DNA from: Pseudomonas alliivorans
GTDB lineage: Bacteria; Pseudomonadota; Gammaproteobacteria; Pseudomonadales; Pseudomonadaceae
Length of the DNA stretch: 64,000 nt
Reading direction: 5' to 3'
NCBI RefSeq assembly: GCF_017826695.1
Contig: NZ_JAFFZW010000008.1
Coordinates: 186,001-250,000 of the forward strand
The translations under genes were made by a program, and so were the position numbers. This document shows positions 1 through 9,041 of this stretch, piece by piece. The notes beneath the pieces were generated by a model, which saw only the letters and a program-made list of their open reading frames with translations, searched no databases and was not told where the DNA came from. The first letter of the stretch is position 1. Each line of letters begins with the position of its first letter.

Positions 1-2
1 TG

Positions 3-2330
3 GTGTATCACGCCGACACCGTCGAAGTGCTCAGCGGCGGCACCCAGACCAGCGTTCAGGATTATCCGGGGCGTCTGGGTTACTGGGCCGTCGGTGTTCC
101 GCCGTCCGGGCCGATGGACAGCCGCGCCTTGCGTCAGGGCAACCTGCTGCTGGGCAATGCCGAGGGTTGCGCAGCGCTGGAAATCACCATGAGCGGGCCG
201 CTGTTGCGCTTCAATACGGACGCAGTGGTGGCGGTAACTGGCGCACCGATTCCGCTGACGCTGGACGGTGAGTCGTGCCCCATGAATACAACGCTGCTGG
301 TGAAGGCCGGCTCGACACTGGCATTGGGCACCATCGCCGGTGCCGGTGCACGCAGCTACCTGTGTGTACGGGGTGGGCTGGATGTGCCGGATTATCTAGG
401 CAGCAAAAGCACCTTCACACTCGGCCAGTTTGGTGGCCATGGCGGTCGTGCGTTGCGAGCCGGGGATGTGCTGCATCTTGCGCAACTGACTGATAGCAGC
501 GCTGGCCAGTCCATCGCCGATGATGCGCTCGAGGTGCTCGGCGAGGTTCGTGACATGCGTGTGATCTACGGGCCACACGCTGCGCCCGAGTACTTCACCG
601 AAGCGTACATGGAGACGTTCTTTGCGACTGACTGGGAAGTGCACTTCAATTCCAGCCGCACCGGCGTGCGCCTGATCGGACCCAAGCCCGAGTGGGTTCG
701 CGCCGACGGCGGCGAGGCCGGGCTGCACCCGTCCAACATTCATGACAACCCTTACGCGATCGGCGCCGTGGATTTCACCGGTGACATGCCGGTCATCCTC
801 GGGCCGGACGGGCCGAGCCTGGGTGGCTTCGTGTGCCCGGTCACCATCATCGAGGCGGACCTGTGGCAACTGGGTCAGCTCAAGGCGGGTGACAAGGTCC
901 GGTTTCATCCGGTGAGTATCGAGGCATGTCATACCATGGCATCAGCGGCACTCGATCAGGCCTTTTCGCGGACACGCCAAGCGCCGTCCGGTCTGCTCTC
1001 ACTGGACAGCGCGCTCCCGGGTGAGAGCGGACTTGTCCGCGAAAGCGCTCCAGGCCACACCTCAGTAATAACCCGACTGCAAAGCCCGATCATCATGGAC
1101 ATCGGCCAGGACGACAAACGCCTCGTTGCGCGGTTGTCCGGCGATACACATCTGCTGCTGGAAATCGGCGCACCGGAGCTGGATCTGGTGCTGCGTCTTC
1201 GCGGCCACGCCCTGATGCTGGCGCTGGAAGCCAGGGCCCTGCCGGGCGTGATCGACCTGACGCCGGGTATCCGTTCGCTGCAAGTGCACTACCGCCCCGC
1301 CCAACTGCCACTCAGGCAGTTGCTCGAAATCGTGGCCGGCGAGTGGGACGCCGTGTGCGCCGCGAAGGACCTGCAAGTCGCCTCGCGAATCGTGCACCTG
1401 CCGTTGTCCTGGGACGATCCGGCCTGCCAGTTGGCGATCGAGAAATACATGACCACCGTGCGCAAGGATGCGCCGTGGTGCCCGAGCAATCTGGAATTCA
1501 TCCGGCGCATCAACGACCTGCCCAACCTGGACGAAGTGCAGCGCACTGTGTTCGACGCCAGCTATCTGGTGATGGGCCTTGGCGATGTCTACCTCGGTGC
1601 GCCGGTTGCAACACCCCTGGACCCACGCCATCGACTGGTCACCACCAAGTACAACCCGGCCCGCACCTGGACGGCGGAAAACTCGGTCGGCATCGGTGGC
1701 GCCTACATGTGCGTGTACGGCATGGAAGGCCCTGGTGGCTATCAGTTCGTCGGGCGCACGTTGCAGATGTGGAATCGCTACCGCGATGTTGCCGCATTCG
1801 AGGGAAAACCGTGGCTGCTGCGGTTCTTCGACCAGATTCGTTTCTATCCGGTGAGCGCCGAGGAACTGCTGCGCATCCGCCGCGATTTCCCGTTGGGCCG
1901 TTTCGATCTGAACATCGAACACAGCACCCTGAACCTGACCGATTACCAGACCTTTCTGCTTCACGAAGCCGAAGGCATCGCCGCATTCCGGGCCCGGCAA
2001 CAGGCGGCATTCAACGCCGAACGCGAGCGCTGGATTGCCAACGGACAAGCCAACTTCGAGAGCGAGGAAAGCACTGCCCCGACGACTGACGAGACGGTTC
2101 TCGAGCCGGGCCAGCAAGGTATCGACAGCCACATCGCTGGCAATCTCTGGCAGGTACAGGTCAAGCCCGGCGAACGGGTCGAGGCAGGCGATGTGCTGGT
2201 GGTGCTGGAGTCCATGAAGATGGAAATCCCGGTACTCGCGCCCGTGGGCGGTGTCGTGCGCGAAGTGCGCGTGCAACCCGGCTCGGCCGTGCGCGCAGGC
2301 CAGCGTGTCGTTGTGCTCGACGCAGACTGA
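3..2330 (+). CDS. Urea carboxylase, C-terminal part (cut by window edge)
   Basis: Biotin-dependent carboxylation of urea to allophanate, the first step of the ATP-dependent urea amidolyase route. The reading frame is open at the window edge; the N-terminal biotin carboxylase domain lies outside. Visible part, in order: the KipA/AHS2-like half of the carboxyltransferase (about residues 5-310 of the visible protein), a linker, the KipI/AHS1-like half (about 360-570), a linker region, and a C-terminal biotinyl domain with the motif VLESMKMEIPV (biotinylated Lys about residue 739). Allophanate hydrolase follows 30 bp downstream, completing the pathway. The oddity is that the linker between the two carboxyltransferase halves is encoded by a REP-type inverted repeat (about 962-1047) read in frame. 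Family identity is near certain. The true start is not visible; GTG at 3 is just the first start-like codon. Confidence 0.93.
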   Translation: MYHADTVEVLSGGTQTSVQDYPGRLGYWAVGVPPSGPMDSRALRQGNLLLGNAEGCAALEITMSGPLLRFNTDAVVAVTGAPIPLTLDGESCPMNTTLLVKAGSTLALGTIAGAGARSYLCVRGGLDVPDYLGSKSTFTLGQFGGHGGRALRAGDVLHLAQLTDSSAGQSIADDALEVLGEVRDMRVIYGPHAAPEYFTEAYMETFFATDWEVHFNSSRTGVRLIGPKPEWVRADGGEAGLHPSNIHDNPYAIGAVDFTGDMPVILGPDGPSLGGFVCPVTIIEADLWQLGQLKAGDKVRFHPVSIEACHTMASAALDQAFSRTRQAPSGLLSLDSALPGESGLVRESAPGHTSVITRLQSPIIMDIGQDDKRLVARLSGDTHLLLEIGAPELDLVLRLRGHALMLALEARALPGVIDLTPGIRSLQVHYRPAQLPLRQLLEIVAGEWDAVCAAKDLQVASRIVHLPLSWDDPACQLAIEKYMTTVRKDAPWCPSNLEFIRRINDLPNLDEVQRTVFDASYLVMGLGDVYLGAPVATPLDPRHRLVTTKYNPARTWTAENSVGIGGAYMCVYGMEGPGGYQFVGRTLQMWNRYRDVAAFEGKPWLLRFFDQIRFYPVSAEELLRIRRDFPLGRFDLNIEHSTLNLTDYQTFLLHEAEGIAAFRARQQAAFNAERERWIANGQANFESEESTAPTTDETVLEPGQQGIDSHIAGNLWQVQVKPGERVEAGDVLVVLESMKMEIPVLAPVGGVVREVRVQPGSAVRAGQRVVVLDAD
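962..1047. repeat. REP doublet (REPIN-like) inside a coding sequence
   Basis: Two convergent REP-like units. The right unit contains the perfect hairpin GCGGACTTGTCCGC at 1027-1040, followed by GAAAGCG. The left unit (from about 962) carries the inverted counterpart CGCGGAC and ends in TCTCAC, which mirrors GTGAGA at 1021. Such elements are usually intergenic in Pseudomonas. This one is read through in frame as about 29 extra residues between the two carboxyltransferase halves of urea carboxylase. Confidence 0.7.
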
Positions 2331-2360
2331 ACCGAATTACGCATTTGAGGGAATATCACC

Positions 2361-4169
2361 ATGACCAATAACCCATTGTTGACTGATCTGCGTCTGGATT
2401 CCGTTCGCGCCGCCTACCAGTCCGGCGCCGTGTCGCCACGTCAGTTGATCCTGGCACTTCAGGAAAAAGCTGCCGAGCTGAACTCCGGGTATCACCTGTT
2501 CATCCATCTGTTGAGCCCGGATGAACTGGAACCCTATCTGGCCGCACTGGAAAGCCGTGAACTCAAGGACCTGCCACTGTATGGCGTGCCATTCGCGATC
2601 AAGGACAACATTGATCTCGCGGGCATTCCCACCACCGCTGCCTGCCCCGACTACGCCTACACGCCTGAACGCTCGGCGACCATCGTCGAGCAATTGATTG
2701 CGCTGGGTGCCGTGCCCATGGGCAAGACCAACCTCGACCAGTTTGCCACCGGTCTCAATGGCAGCCGCTCACCTTACGGGCCTTGCCCCAACAGCGTATT
2801 GAAGGAGTATCCCTCCGGCGGCTCCAGTTCGGGTTCGTCACTGGCCGTCGCGCTGGGTGTCAGCAGCTTCTCCCTGGGCACGGATACCGCTGGCTCAGGT
2901 CGCGTGCCAGCAGCACTGAACAATCTGGTCGGCACCAAAGCCAGCAAAGGCCTGATATCGACCGCAGGCGTCGTACCTGCCTGTCGCACTCAGGATTGCG
3001 TATCGCTGTTCACCGCCACAGCCAGAGAAGCCAGCGAGCTGCTGGGGCTGGTCGCAAAACTCGACCCGCGCGATGAATACAGCCGTCGCAACCCGGCGTG
3101 GAACGACGCCACTGCATTCGGAGCGCCGCGCCCATTTCGCTTCGGCGTTCCGCGTGCGCAAGATCTGGAGTTCTTCGGCTGCGTCCAGGGGCCCCTGTTG
3201 TTCAGTGACGCGATCGATCACCTGACCGCGCTGGGCGGCGAAGCGGTCACCCTTGACCTGTCACCGTTTCTCGAAGCCGCCAGCCTGCTGTACGACGGCC
3301 CGTGGGTCGCCGAGCGCTACAGCGTCGCCGGGCAACTGATGGAGGAAAACCCCGCCGCCGTGCTGCCGGTGATCCGTGCAGTATTGGCCAAGGCGCCAGC
3401 CGTCACAGGCGTCGAGACCTTTCGCGCGCAGTACCGTCTGCAGGCACTGAAGGCCATTTGCGACAAGGCGCTGGAAGGCGTGGACTGCGTGGTGACGCCG
3501 AGCATCGGTCGGCCGATGACCTCGGCCGAGCTGCTCGCCGAACCGGTGCTGCGCAATTCCGAACTGGGCTACTACACCAACTTCGTCAATCTGCTGGATT
3601 ACGCCGCCGTCGCCGTGCCCAGCACCTTCATGGATAACGGTTTGCCGTGGGGCGTGACGCTGTTCGGGCGCGCCTTCACCGACCAGTATCTGCTCAGCCT
3701 GGCCGATGCCTTCCAGCGCCACACGGCCCTGCCATTGATCTCGGGTAACACGCCGTCCGCACCGACCACCGTCGCACGCAATGACAGGGTTCGACTGGTG
3801 GTCTGCGGTGCGCATCTGGACGGCCTGGCGCTCAACGGACAATTGAAGCAACGCGGCGCCCGATTGCTGGAAGCCACGCAAAGCTCACCCGACTATCAAC
3901 TCTACGCACTGGCAGGCGGCCCGCCCTTTCGTCCGGGCATGGTGCGCGTGGCCGAAGGTGGCGTGGCGATCGAGGTGGAAGTCTGGGAATTGCCGAGTGC
4001 CGAACTGGGTTCGTTCCTGACCGGCATTCCGGCACCGCTGGGTCTGGGCAAGGTACAGCTCGCCGATGGTCGCTGGGAGACCGGTTTTATCTGCGAGCCG
4101 TACGGCCTCGAAGGGGCGCGCAACATCAGCGAACTGGGAGGCTGGCGCGCGTATCTCCAGCAGCAGTAA
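2361..4169 (+). CDS. atzF: Allophanate hydrolase (amidase signature family)
   Basis: Hydrolyses allophanate to ammonia and CO2, completing urea breakdown with the upstream urea carboxylase. 602 residues, the usual length. The N-terminal amidase-signature domain shows the Ser-cis-Ser-Lys triad: Lys about 81 in PFAIKDNID, the Gly/Ser-rich stretch PSGGSSSGSS at about 151-160, and the nucleophile Ser about 179 in GTDTAGSGR. The C-terminal domain of about 130 residues typical of AtzF follows a linker near residue 465. The start ATG at 2361 is preceded by GAGGG. The 30 bp gap to the carboxylase gene implies an operon. Nothing indicates loss of function. Confidence 0.95.
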   Translation: MTNNPLLTDLRLDSVRAAYQSGAVSPRQLILALQEKAAELNSGYHLFIHLLSPDELEPYLAALESRELKDLPLYGVPFAIKDNIDLAGIPTTAACPDYAYTPERSATIVEQLIALGAVPMGKTNLDQFATGLNGSRSPYGPCPNSVLKEYPSGGSSSGSSLAVALGVSSFSLGTDTAGSGRVPAALNNLVGTKASKGLISTAGVVPACRTQDCVSLFTATAREASELLGLVAKLDPRDEYSRRNPAWNDATAFGAPRPFRFGVPRAQDLEFFGCVQGPLLFSDAIDHLTALGGEAVTLDLSPFLEAASLLYDGPWVAERYSVAGQLMEENPAAVLPVIRAVLAKAPAVTGVETFRAQYRLQALKAICDKALEGVDCVVTPSIGRPMTSAELLAEPVLRNSELGYYTNFVNLLDYAAVAVPSTFMDNGLPWGVTLFGRAFTDQYLLSLADAFQRHTALPLISGNTPSAPTTVARNDRVRLVVCGAHLDGLALNGQLKQRGARLLEATQSSPDYQLYALAGGPPFRPGMVRVAEGGVAIEVEVWELPSAELGSFLTGIPAPLGLGKVQLADGRWETGFICEPYGLEGARNISELGGWRAYLQQQ

Positions 4170-4176
4170 TGCAGCG

Positions 4177-4205
4177 GCGGCATGTGCAACATGCCGCTCA
4201 TCTTA
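4177..4205 (+). terminator. Hairpin after allophanate hydrolase
   Basis: Perfect 8-bp stem GCGGCATG/CATGCCGC with a 5-nt loop just after the atzF stop codon, followed by a short T-containing stretch. It probably ends the urea operon, but the weak U tract makes this uncertain. Confidence 0.5.
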
Positions 4206-4263
4206 TCGAGCAAGGTCCCGCTGCGCCTTCGACATAACGCGGTCGCGCAGCGGACACTGGACT

Positions 4264-4296
4264 GTGGGGGCAGCTTGCCGGCGATGGGGTTTCAAG
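4264..4296. repeat. Single REP-like element
   Basis: Sequence of the form TGTGGGGGCAGCTTGCCGGC followed by GATGGGG, with the small hairpin GGCA-GCT-TGCC. It resembles the common Pseudomonas intergenic REP of the GCTTGCC class. It lies between the urea operon and the large DUF6543 gene. Confidence 0.45.
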
Positions 4297-4397
4297 CGCC
4301 CGATAACCGGATAACGAACCGGAACAGATAAATAGTTGTATCTGATCAAGCCCACCGTTGCGACATAGTGCGTCGCCATTCGACTTGATCATCCACC

Positions 4398-7300
4398 ATG
4401 AACGACCTCCGCAGCCTGCTGCGCCAAAACGCTCTGTTTCATCCCGCAGCGTCCTTGCTGGAGATGCCTGGCGTCTTGCCGATGGCAACCTCACCCCAGC
4501 TGAAATACGACACGCTCAACGCCTCCTTCGCCTTTTCATCGCCACCCATTCACCCTGAGCTGGGCGATGTTTCGGAGCTGCCTGCAATCGGGCAAACGCC
4601 TGAGCCTGTCGATCCGGACCTGGCCATCGAGCGCAGGCTTCAGGCACTGCGCAAAAGCCCCGGTTTCGAGCTGATGTCCAACTCTGTATTGCTGCTCAAA
4701 GCCTGCCAACTGGACATGGATGCGCCGCCACGTCGCACGTATTACGTGCGCCAGAGATTGATCGAATACCTGAAGGAAAAGACCGGCCGGACACTCGACC
4801 CGGATCAGTTGCACCTCACTTTTACCACTCAGTCTCACCCGGCTGTGGACGATCACGGACATGAGCATTACAGCCTGCGCCTGTCGCTGACCGAACTGGC
4901 CTTGGCCAGTTTTGATCCGCAGGGGTCCATGGCGTTATACAAAAACACGCTTGAAGACATTCCGCTGTCAGCGAAAGCGACGCTGCCGAGCGCTGCGGAG
5001 GTTTTCGAGGATGTCATGCAAGCATGGTGGAGCCGCGACTACGCCGCCAACCTGGAGCGATTCTGGAACCGCCACCACGCGACCTATCGGCTGCTTTCAA
5101 GGCTGAGCTTTCTGGACACGCTAGCGCGCCACTTTGCGCGTGGGCAGATCAGCCGCTACGGCTACTTCCTGACGCTGGATGCCCTCGGCCTGAAGGATTT
5201 CCCCACAGATGTCGCAGCACTGGAGCAGCGCACACGTGGCGAGACGTGCGAAGTACACATGCTGTGGATCGACGATGAACAGGTGCCGGGGATCTTCCAG
5301 GTCAGGTCGAATGTCACGTCGCACTGCTTCATTCATGTTCTGGGCAGCCAGAGCCCGGTCATCGAATACATCGGCACCGACCCCGGACACATGGCAGAAA
5401 GGCTGGTGGCAGCGCTGAATGACTCGACCATCTACGAGTATGCCTCGCACTTGTTGAAACCCGAGAAACAAGCGGCAGCCACTGCAAGGACGATACCGGT
5501 CGATGGCGATGTGTTTGCCGAACTGACGAAGGCCCATGAATTGCTGGCCGATCAGTTGCTGGAGCACGAGTCCTTTGATCGTTTCGATCTGCTAAGACCC
5601 GTCAGCCGCTGCATTGCCCTGGCCAGCGCGGTGGATCTCTGGCAGACGCATCCGGCAATTCTGGACCAACTGCCCGAGCCAGCCACACTGGCAGCGCAGC
5701 TCATGGCTGACTTCCTGCGCGAGCAGCACAATCTGGAGCATGACCCCGACCACGTCTTCATCGCCTACCGACGGGGCACGTCCACCACACCACTGGGCGA
5801 TGCACGCACGCCGTCCATGCAGGCCTACACACCCGATGAAACACCGCTGAGCCTGAGCGAGGCGCTGGTGAATCAGTACCGGGTCCGCTCGCCTGCCGGC
5901 TACATCGACCACGGAGGTCGGACAGTCACGTTTCTCGACCCCACAGGCAAAGGCGAGTGGGCCGAAGACCGGGCGCTCGCGCTGGACCCACAGGCAGTTG
6001 AGAACCACATCAGAACGATCGACTTCCTGAAGCTGATGACCGAGCGCATCGACACGTTCTGGGACCAGCACAAGACCGGCATTGAACAGGCGCTCAAGTC
6101 GACCCTGATGACCCAGGCACTGATCGCCCTCAAGCAGCAGCGTCTGACACGAAGCGCCTTCGACAGGGTCGTGTCGTCACTCGATGATTTCAGTGACACG
6201 TCCTGGTACGACCTGAGTTTTTATGTGCAGGGCTCGTTCATCGACAGCCTGCACACTCAGCACACAGGCTTGCTGTTGCTTGATCAACCCGGGAAACCGA
6301 AGGTGCTTTATCAGGCCGGACACCCCAGGGCGTTCATCGAGCTGGCCGATGAAGACGCGCTGAATCGCTATCTGATAACGGCGGCGGCAGACGAAACCTG
6401 GCGTGAAACCGTCTTGCGCCATGCGCCGGTGCGTTATCACCCGCGTCTGAATTACCTGCTCAAAGTCTGGAGTGGCGTAAAGTCGCCCAACCCTCCCGTC
6501 TCCATCCTGCGACCCTGGACAGACCGGTTCTACAATCCCGATACCTATAAGGCCTTGCAGCACGTCCTGCATATCCAGGTGCTGGACGAGCCGCCGTTCG
6601 CCTTTCTGTACCGGATGCTGAAAAAGAACGCGCTCATGGATGCCGAAGACCGGATCGTGACCTCCGCGCAGGTCTCACTGCACGACTGGACGAACCGGCT
6701 GTACCACCTGCAAATGCTGCTGGCACCCATGTCCCTGTTGCTCACACCGGCACTGATCGCGTCGCTGGCGGTGGAAATAGGCATCACCTCAGTGAGCCTT
6801 GCGGCAGCCAACCTGCCCGGTGGTCGCCACGCCGAGAAGGATCAGGCCCTGCTAACCGCGCTGTCGCTGGGGTTACTGCATCTGAGCCCACGAACACCGG
6901 GGCTGCTGCGCGCTTTCAAAAAGCTTGCCCGGCCACTACGACAGGTGAAGCCGTCGCCAGTGCCTCGGCCTGGACTGACAAAAGGCATCAGGCCGCAAAA
7001 CGGGCAGTCGATGGCGCATCGCAAAACCCGTCTGGAGAAGTTTTTCCACACCGACGCCTTGCTCAAACGCTGGACACTGTCAGGCACACCGCACTTTGGT
7101 GGCGTGCCGGTCCATGCCTGGAAACTGGGCCGCCGGTTTCTGCTGTGGACATCGGATCGGGGACAGGCACGCACGCTGGTGGTCAGCAGCCATGGTCATT
7201 ACCTGCCGTGGACCGGCACGGTGAACATTCCGAACGGCACCGAAATCCGCACATACGCGCCCCACGGCTATGAACTGGTCGATCCTTTACTGCATCGTAT

Positions 7301-7754
7301 CGTCAGCCAGCGCGTCGAACCTTTCGCAATATCCAGCACGGCAGGAAACACACCCGTGGCGCCAGGCCCTTCACTGACACCACTGGTCATGACCGACAAA
7401 CTGATAGCAGGCACCGCACTGCCCGGCCGGCTCAAGAACTACACCCTGTCCAAATTCCAGACCGTCAGTAACGAAAGCTACAACGATATCTCGCATATCG
7501 TGCGGCACTCGAACGCTTCGCCGTTTCGCGACCAGTTGCCGCCAGTCCCCATGGATGTGCTCACTGTGCGCAATCGTTTTGGCATGCCTTCGCCAACGCT
7601 GGCAGACCTGTTCAACATGCTGGCCGCTCAGGGAATTCATTACGACAGACTGTTGCTGGTGCACTGCCGCTGCGCCGCAATCTCATCCCTGTTACAGCGG
7701 GCACCGGTTTACAAGGCGCCGACAGTCAAGCCGACGATTGTTAAGATGCCATGA
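4398..7754 (+). CDS. Large DUF6543 (dermonecrotic-toxin-like) protein with Stv-like C-terminal domain
   Basis: 1118 residues. The N-terminal two thirds resemble the DUF6543/dermonecrotic toxin-like family of plant-associated pseudomonads, with the characteristic stretch YYVRQRLIEYL followed by LSLTELALASFDP (about residues 116-175). A hydrophobic helical region lies near residues 770-815. The C-terminal part (about 895-1118) resembles the putative adhesin Stv domain: a beta-strand-His-Gly motif VVSSHGHY (His about 932) and a late strand LLLVHCRC (Cys about 1090). This His/Cys pair is reminiscent of caspase-like folds, but that is my inference. No signal peptide is visible. The start ATG at 4398 has a weak ribosome site; Met23 or Met29 are alternatives. 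The gene stands alone between the urea operon and housekeeping genes, with no obvious immunity partner. Function is unknown; a secreted toxin or effector is plausible. Confidence 0.65.
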   Translation: MNDLRSLLRQNALFHPAASLLEMPGVLPMATSPQLKYDTLNASFAFSSPPIHPELGDVSELPAIGQTPEPVDPDLAIERRLQALRKSPGFELMSNSVLLLKACQLDMDAPPRRTYYVRQRLIEYLKEKTGRTLDPDQLHLTFTTQSHPAVDDHGHEHYSLRLSLTELALASFDPQGSMALYKNTLEDIPLSAKATLPSAAEVFEDVMQAWWSRDYAANLERFWNRHHATYRLLSRLSFLDTLARHFARGQISRYGYFLTLDALGLKDFPTDVAALEQRTRGETCEVHMLWIDDEQVPGIFQVRSNVTSHCFIHVLGSQSPVIEYIGTDPGHMAERLVAALNDSTIYEYASHLLKPEKQAAATARTIPVDGDVFAELTKAHELLADQLLEHESFDRFDLLRPVSRCIALASAVDLWQTHPAILDQLPEPATLAAQLMADFLREQHNLEHDPDHVFIAYRRGTSTTPLGDARTPSMQAYTPDETPLSLSEALVNQYRVRSPAGYIDHGGRTVTFLDPTGKGEWAEDRALALDPQAVENHIRTIDFLKLMTERIDTFWDQHKTGIEQALKSTLMTQALIALKQQRLTRSAFDRVVSSLDDFSDTSWYDLSFYVQGSFIDSLHTQHTGLLLLDQPGKPKVLYQAGHPRAFIELADEDALNRYLITAAADETWRETVLRHAPVRYHPRLNYLLKVWSGVKSPNPPVSILRPWTDRFYNPDTYKALQHVLHIQVLDEPPFAFLYRMLKKNALMDAEDRIVTSAQVSLHDWTNRLYHLQMLLAPMSLLLTPALIASLAVEIGITSVSLAAANLPGGRHAEKDQALLTALSLGLLHLSPRTPGLLRAFKKLARPLRQVKPSPVPRPGLTKGIRPQNGQSMAHRKTRLEKFFHTDALLKRWTLSGTPHFGGVPVHAWKLGRRFLLWTSDRGQARTLVVSSHGHYLPWTGTVNIPNGTEIRTYAPHGYELVDPLLHRIVSQRVEPFAISSTAGNTPVAPGPSLTPLVMTDKLIAGTALPGRLKNYTLSKFQTVSNESYNDISHIVRHSNASPFRDQLPPVPMDVLTVRNRFGMPSPTLADLFNMLAAQGIHYDRLLLVHCRCAAISSLLQRAPVYKAPTVKPTIVKMP

Positions 7755-7779
7755 CTTTTTGCCCAGTCCCGAGATCACC

Positions 7780-8004
7780 ATGACAACCGCCGACGCTGTT
7801 ACCAACCTGTGCCCGGTGTGCGGCTTCAGCAACAGTTGCACCCTGGCCGACCCGCGCACAGCCAGCCAGCCGTGCTGGTGCTTCTCGGCAACCATCGATC
7901 CGGCACGACTGGAAGCGCTGCCCGACGAGGTCCGCAACACGGCTTGCCTGTGTCCGCGTTGCGCCCGTGTCGAACAGATGATGCCTGGCCAACCGGTACG
8001 CTAG
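7780..8004 (+). CDS. Cysteine-rich CWC family small protein
   Basis: 74 residues with paired cysteines (CPVCGFSNSC, QPCWCF, CLCPRC). The QPCWC motif is the signature of the Cys-rich CWC family, a small presumed metal-binding protein of unknown function, common in Pseudomonas beside rsuA. The ATG at 7780 gives the family's usual length. The upstream extension of the same frame overlaps the end of the DUF6543 gene and was discarded. RsuA follows 45 bp downstream, so the two may be co-transcribed. Confidence 0.8.
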   Translation: MTTADAVTNLCPVCGFSNSCTLADPRTASQPCWCFSATIDPARLEALPDEVRNTACLCPRCARVEQMMPGQPVR

Positions 8005-8049
8005 ATCGCGTACCATGTGCGCCCTCACCGCCTCTCTGTCGCCATCGCC

Positions 8050-8742
8050 ATGCGTCTTGACCGCTTCCTCAGCAACCTTCCCCGCTTCAACCGCAAGGAC
8101 GTGCGTCTGGCGTTGGTCAGCGGCCGCGTGAAGGTAGACGGCCAGATAACGCGCAACCCGCATCACGACGTGCGTGAATTCAGTTGCGTGGCCTTCGACG
8201 ACGACATCCTGCAGGCAGGCAAGGCGCCGCGCTATTTCATGCTGCACAAACCACAGGGCTGCGTCAGCGCCACAGTCGATCCGCACCACCCGACCGTACT
8301 CGACCTCTTGGATGAACCTGACAGACATGACCTGCATATTGCAGGGCGTCTGGACTTCAATACCACGGGGCTGATGTTGATTACCAATGATGGTCACTGG
8401 TCACGCCGACTGACGCAGCCGCAAACAAAGTTGCCCAAGGTGTATTACGTCGAGACGGAACAGCTGATCGACGAACGGTATATAACCAAGTTCGCCGAAG
8501 GCTTTTACTTCCCGTTCGAAAATATCACCACACAGCCAGCACAGTTATCCATCCTTGGACCCCGTTGCGCCCGGCTGAGTATTGTGGAAGGTCGCTATCA
8601 TCAGGTGAAGCGGATGTTCGGTCACTTCGACAACAAGGTGTTGATTCTGCACCGCGAACGAATGGGGGACCTGGCCTTGGCCCCCGAGCTAGAGCCCGGC
8701 CGCTACCGTGCCCTGCACGCCGCAGAAATCGCGCTATTCTGA
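8050..8742 (+). CDS. rsuA: 16S rRNA pseudouridine(516) synthase RsuA
   Basis: Isomerises U516 of 16S rRNA to pseudouridine. 230 residues, matching the E. coli enzyme length. An N-terminal S4 RNA-binding domain (MRLDRFLSN onwards) is followed by the RsuA/RluB catalytic domain with the motif GRLDFNTTGLMLITNDG; the catalytic Asp falls at residue 102, the same position as in E. coli RsuA. The VEGRYHQVKRMF motif near residues 180-190 is also typical. The ATG at 8050 was chosen over an 11-codon extension because the S4 domain starts at once. Confidence 0.93.
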   Translation: MRLDRFLSNLPRFNRKDVRLALVSGRVKVDGQITRNPHHDVREFSCVAFDDDILQAGKAPRYFMLHKPQGCVSATVDPHHPTVLDLLDEPDRHDLHIAGRLDFNTTGLMLITNDGHWSRRLTQPQTKLPKVYYVETEQLIDERYITKFAEGFYFPFENITTQPAQLSILGPRCARLSIVEGRYHQVKRMFGHFDNKVLILHRERMGDLALAPELEPGRYRALHAAEIALF

Positions 8743-9041
8743 AAAAGTCACAACCGTTCGGCGGAATGCGCAAGAAGCCTATGAGTGGCACTTGCGGGTT
8801 CCGGTATCCACTGCTTGAATCCAAATCGTCAGTCCACATGTGACTGATGAGTCAGGACATCATTCCAAGAAACCTTTTGCCGTACCGAGTCATTGGACTC
8901 ACGACAAATTGCCCGCCAATAACAATACCTGTCGAACAGATCGTTCGGATCGACATGGGCCTTTAATCGGCTTTTGCCTGCCTGTCACGAAACTCGTGCA
9001 ACGTTGTTGTACGCATACCTGTTACGCCAGGAGTTATACCT
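8743..9041. other. Intergenic region upstream of rhlA
   Basis: About 300 bp without a credible gene. It must hold the rhlA promoter. A short inverted repeat CTGT-CGA-ACAG sits at 8929-8939, but it is not a full 20-bp lux box. No clear sigma-54 promoter or terminator was seen. Confidence 0.4.

Noticed and set aside
1062..2276. 404-residue minus-strand frame inside urea carboxylase
   Set aside because: Antisense shadow; composition (His, Gln, Ala rich) and absence of any motif.
8782..8800. TGGCACTTGCGG as a sigma-54 promoter upstream of rhlA
   Set aside because: The TTGC follows TGGCAC directly, without the required 5-bp spacer.
8927..8945. Possible lux box upstream of rhlA
   Set aside because: Only an 11-bp CTGT-CGA-ACAG inverted repeat; the 20-bp spacing and right half-site of a lux box are missing.
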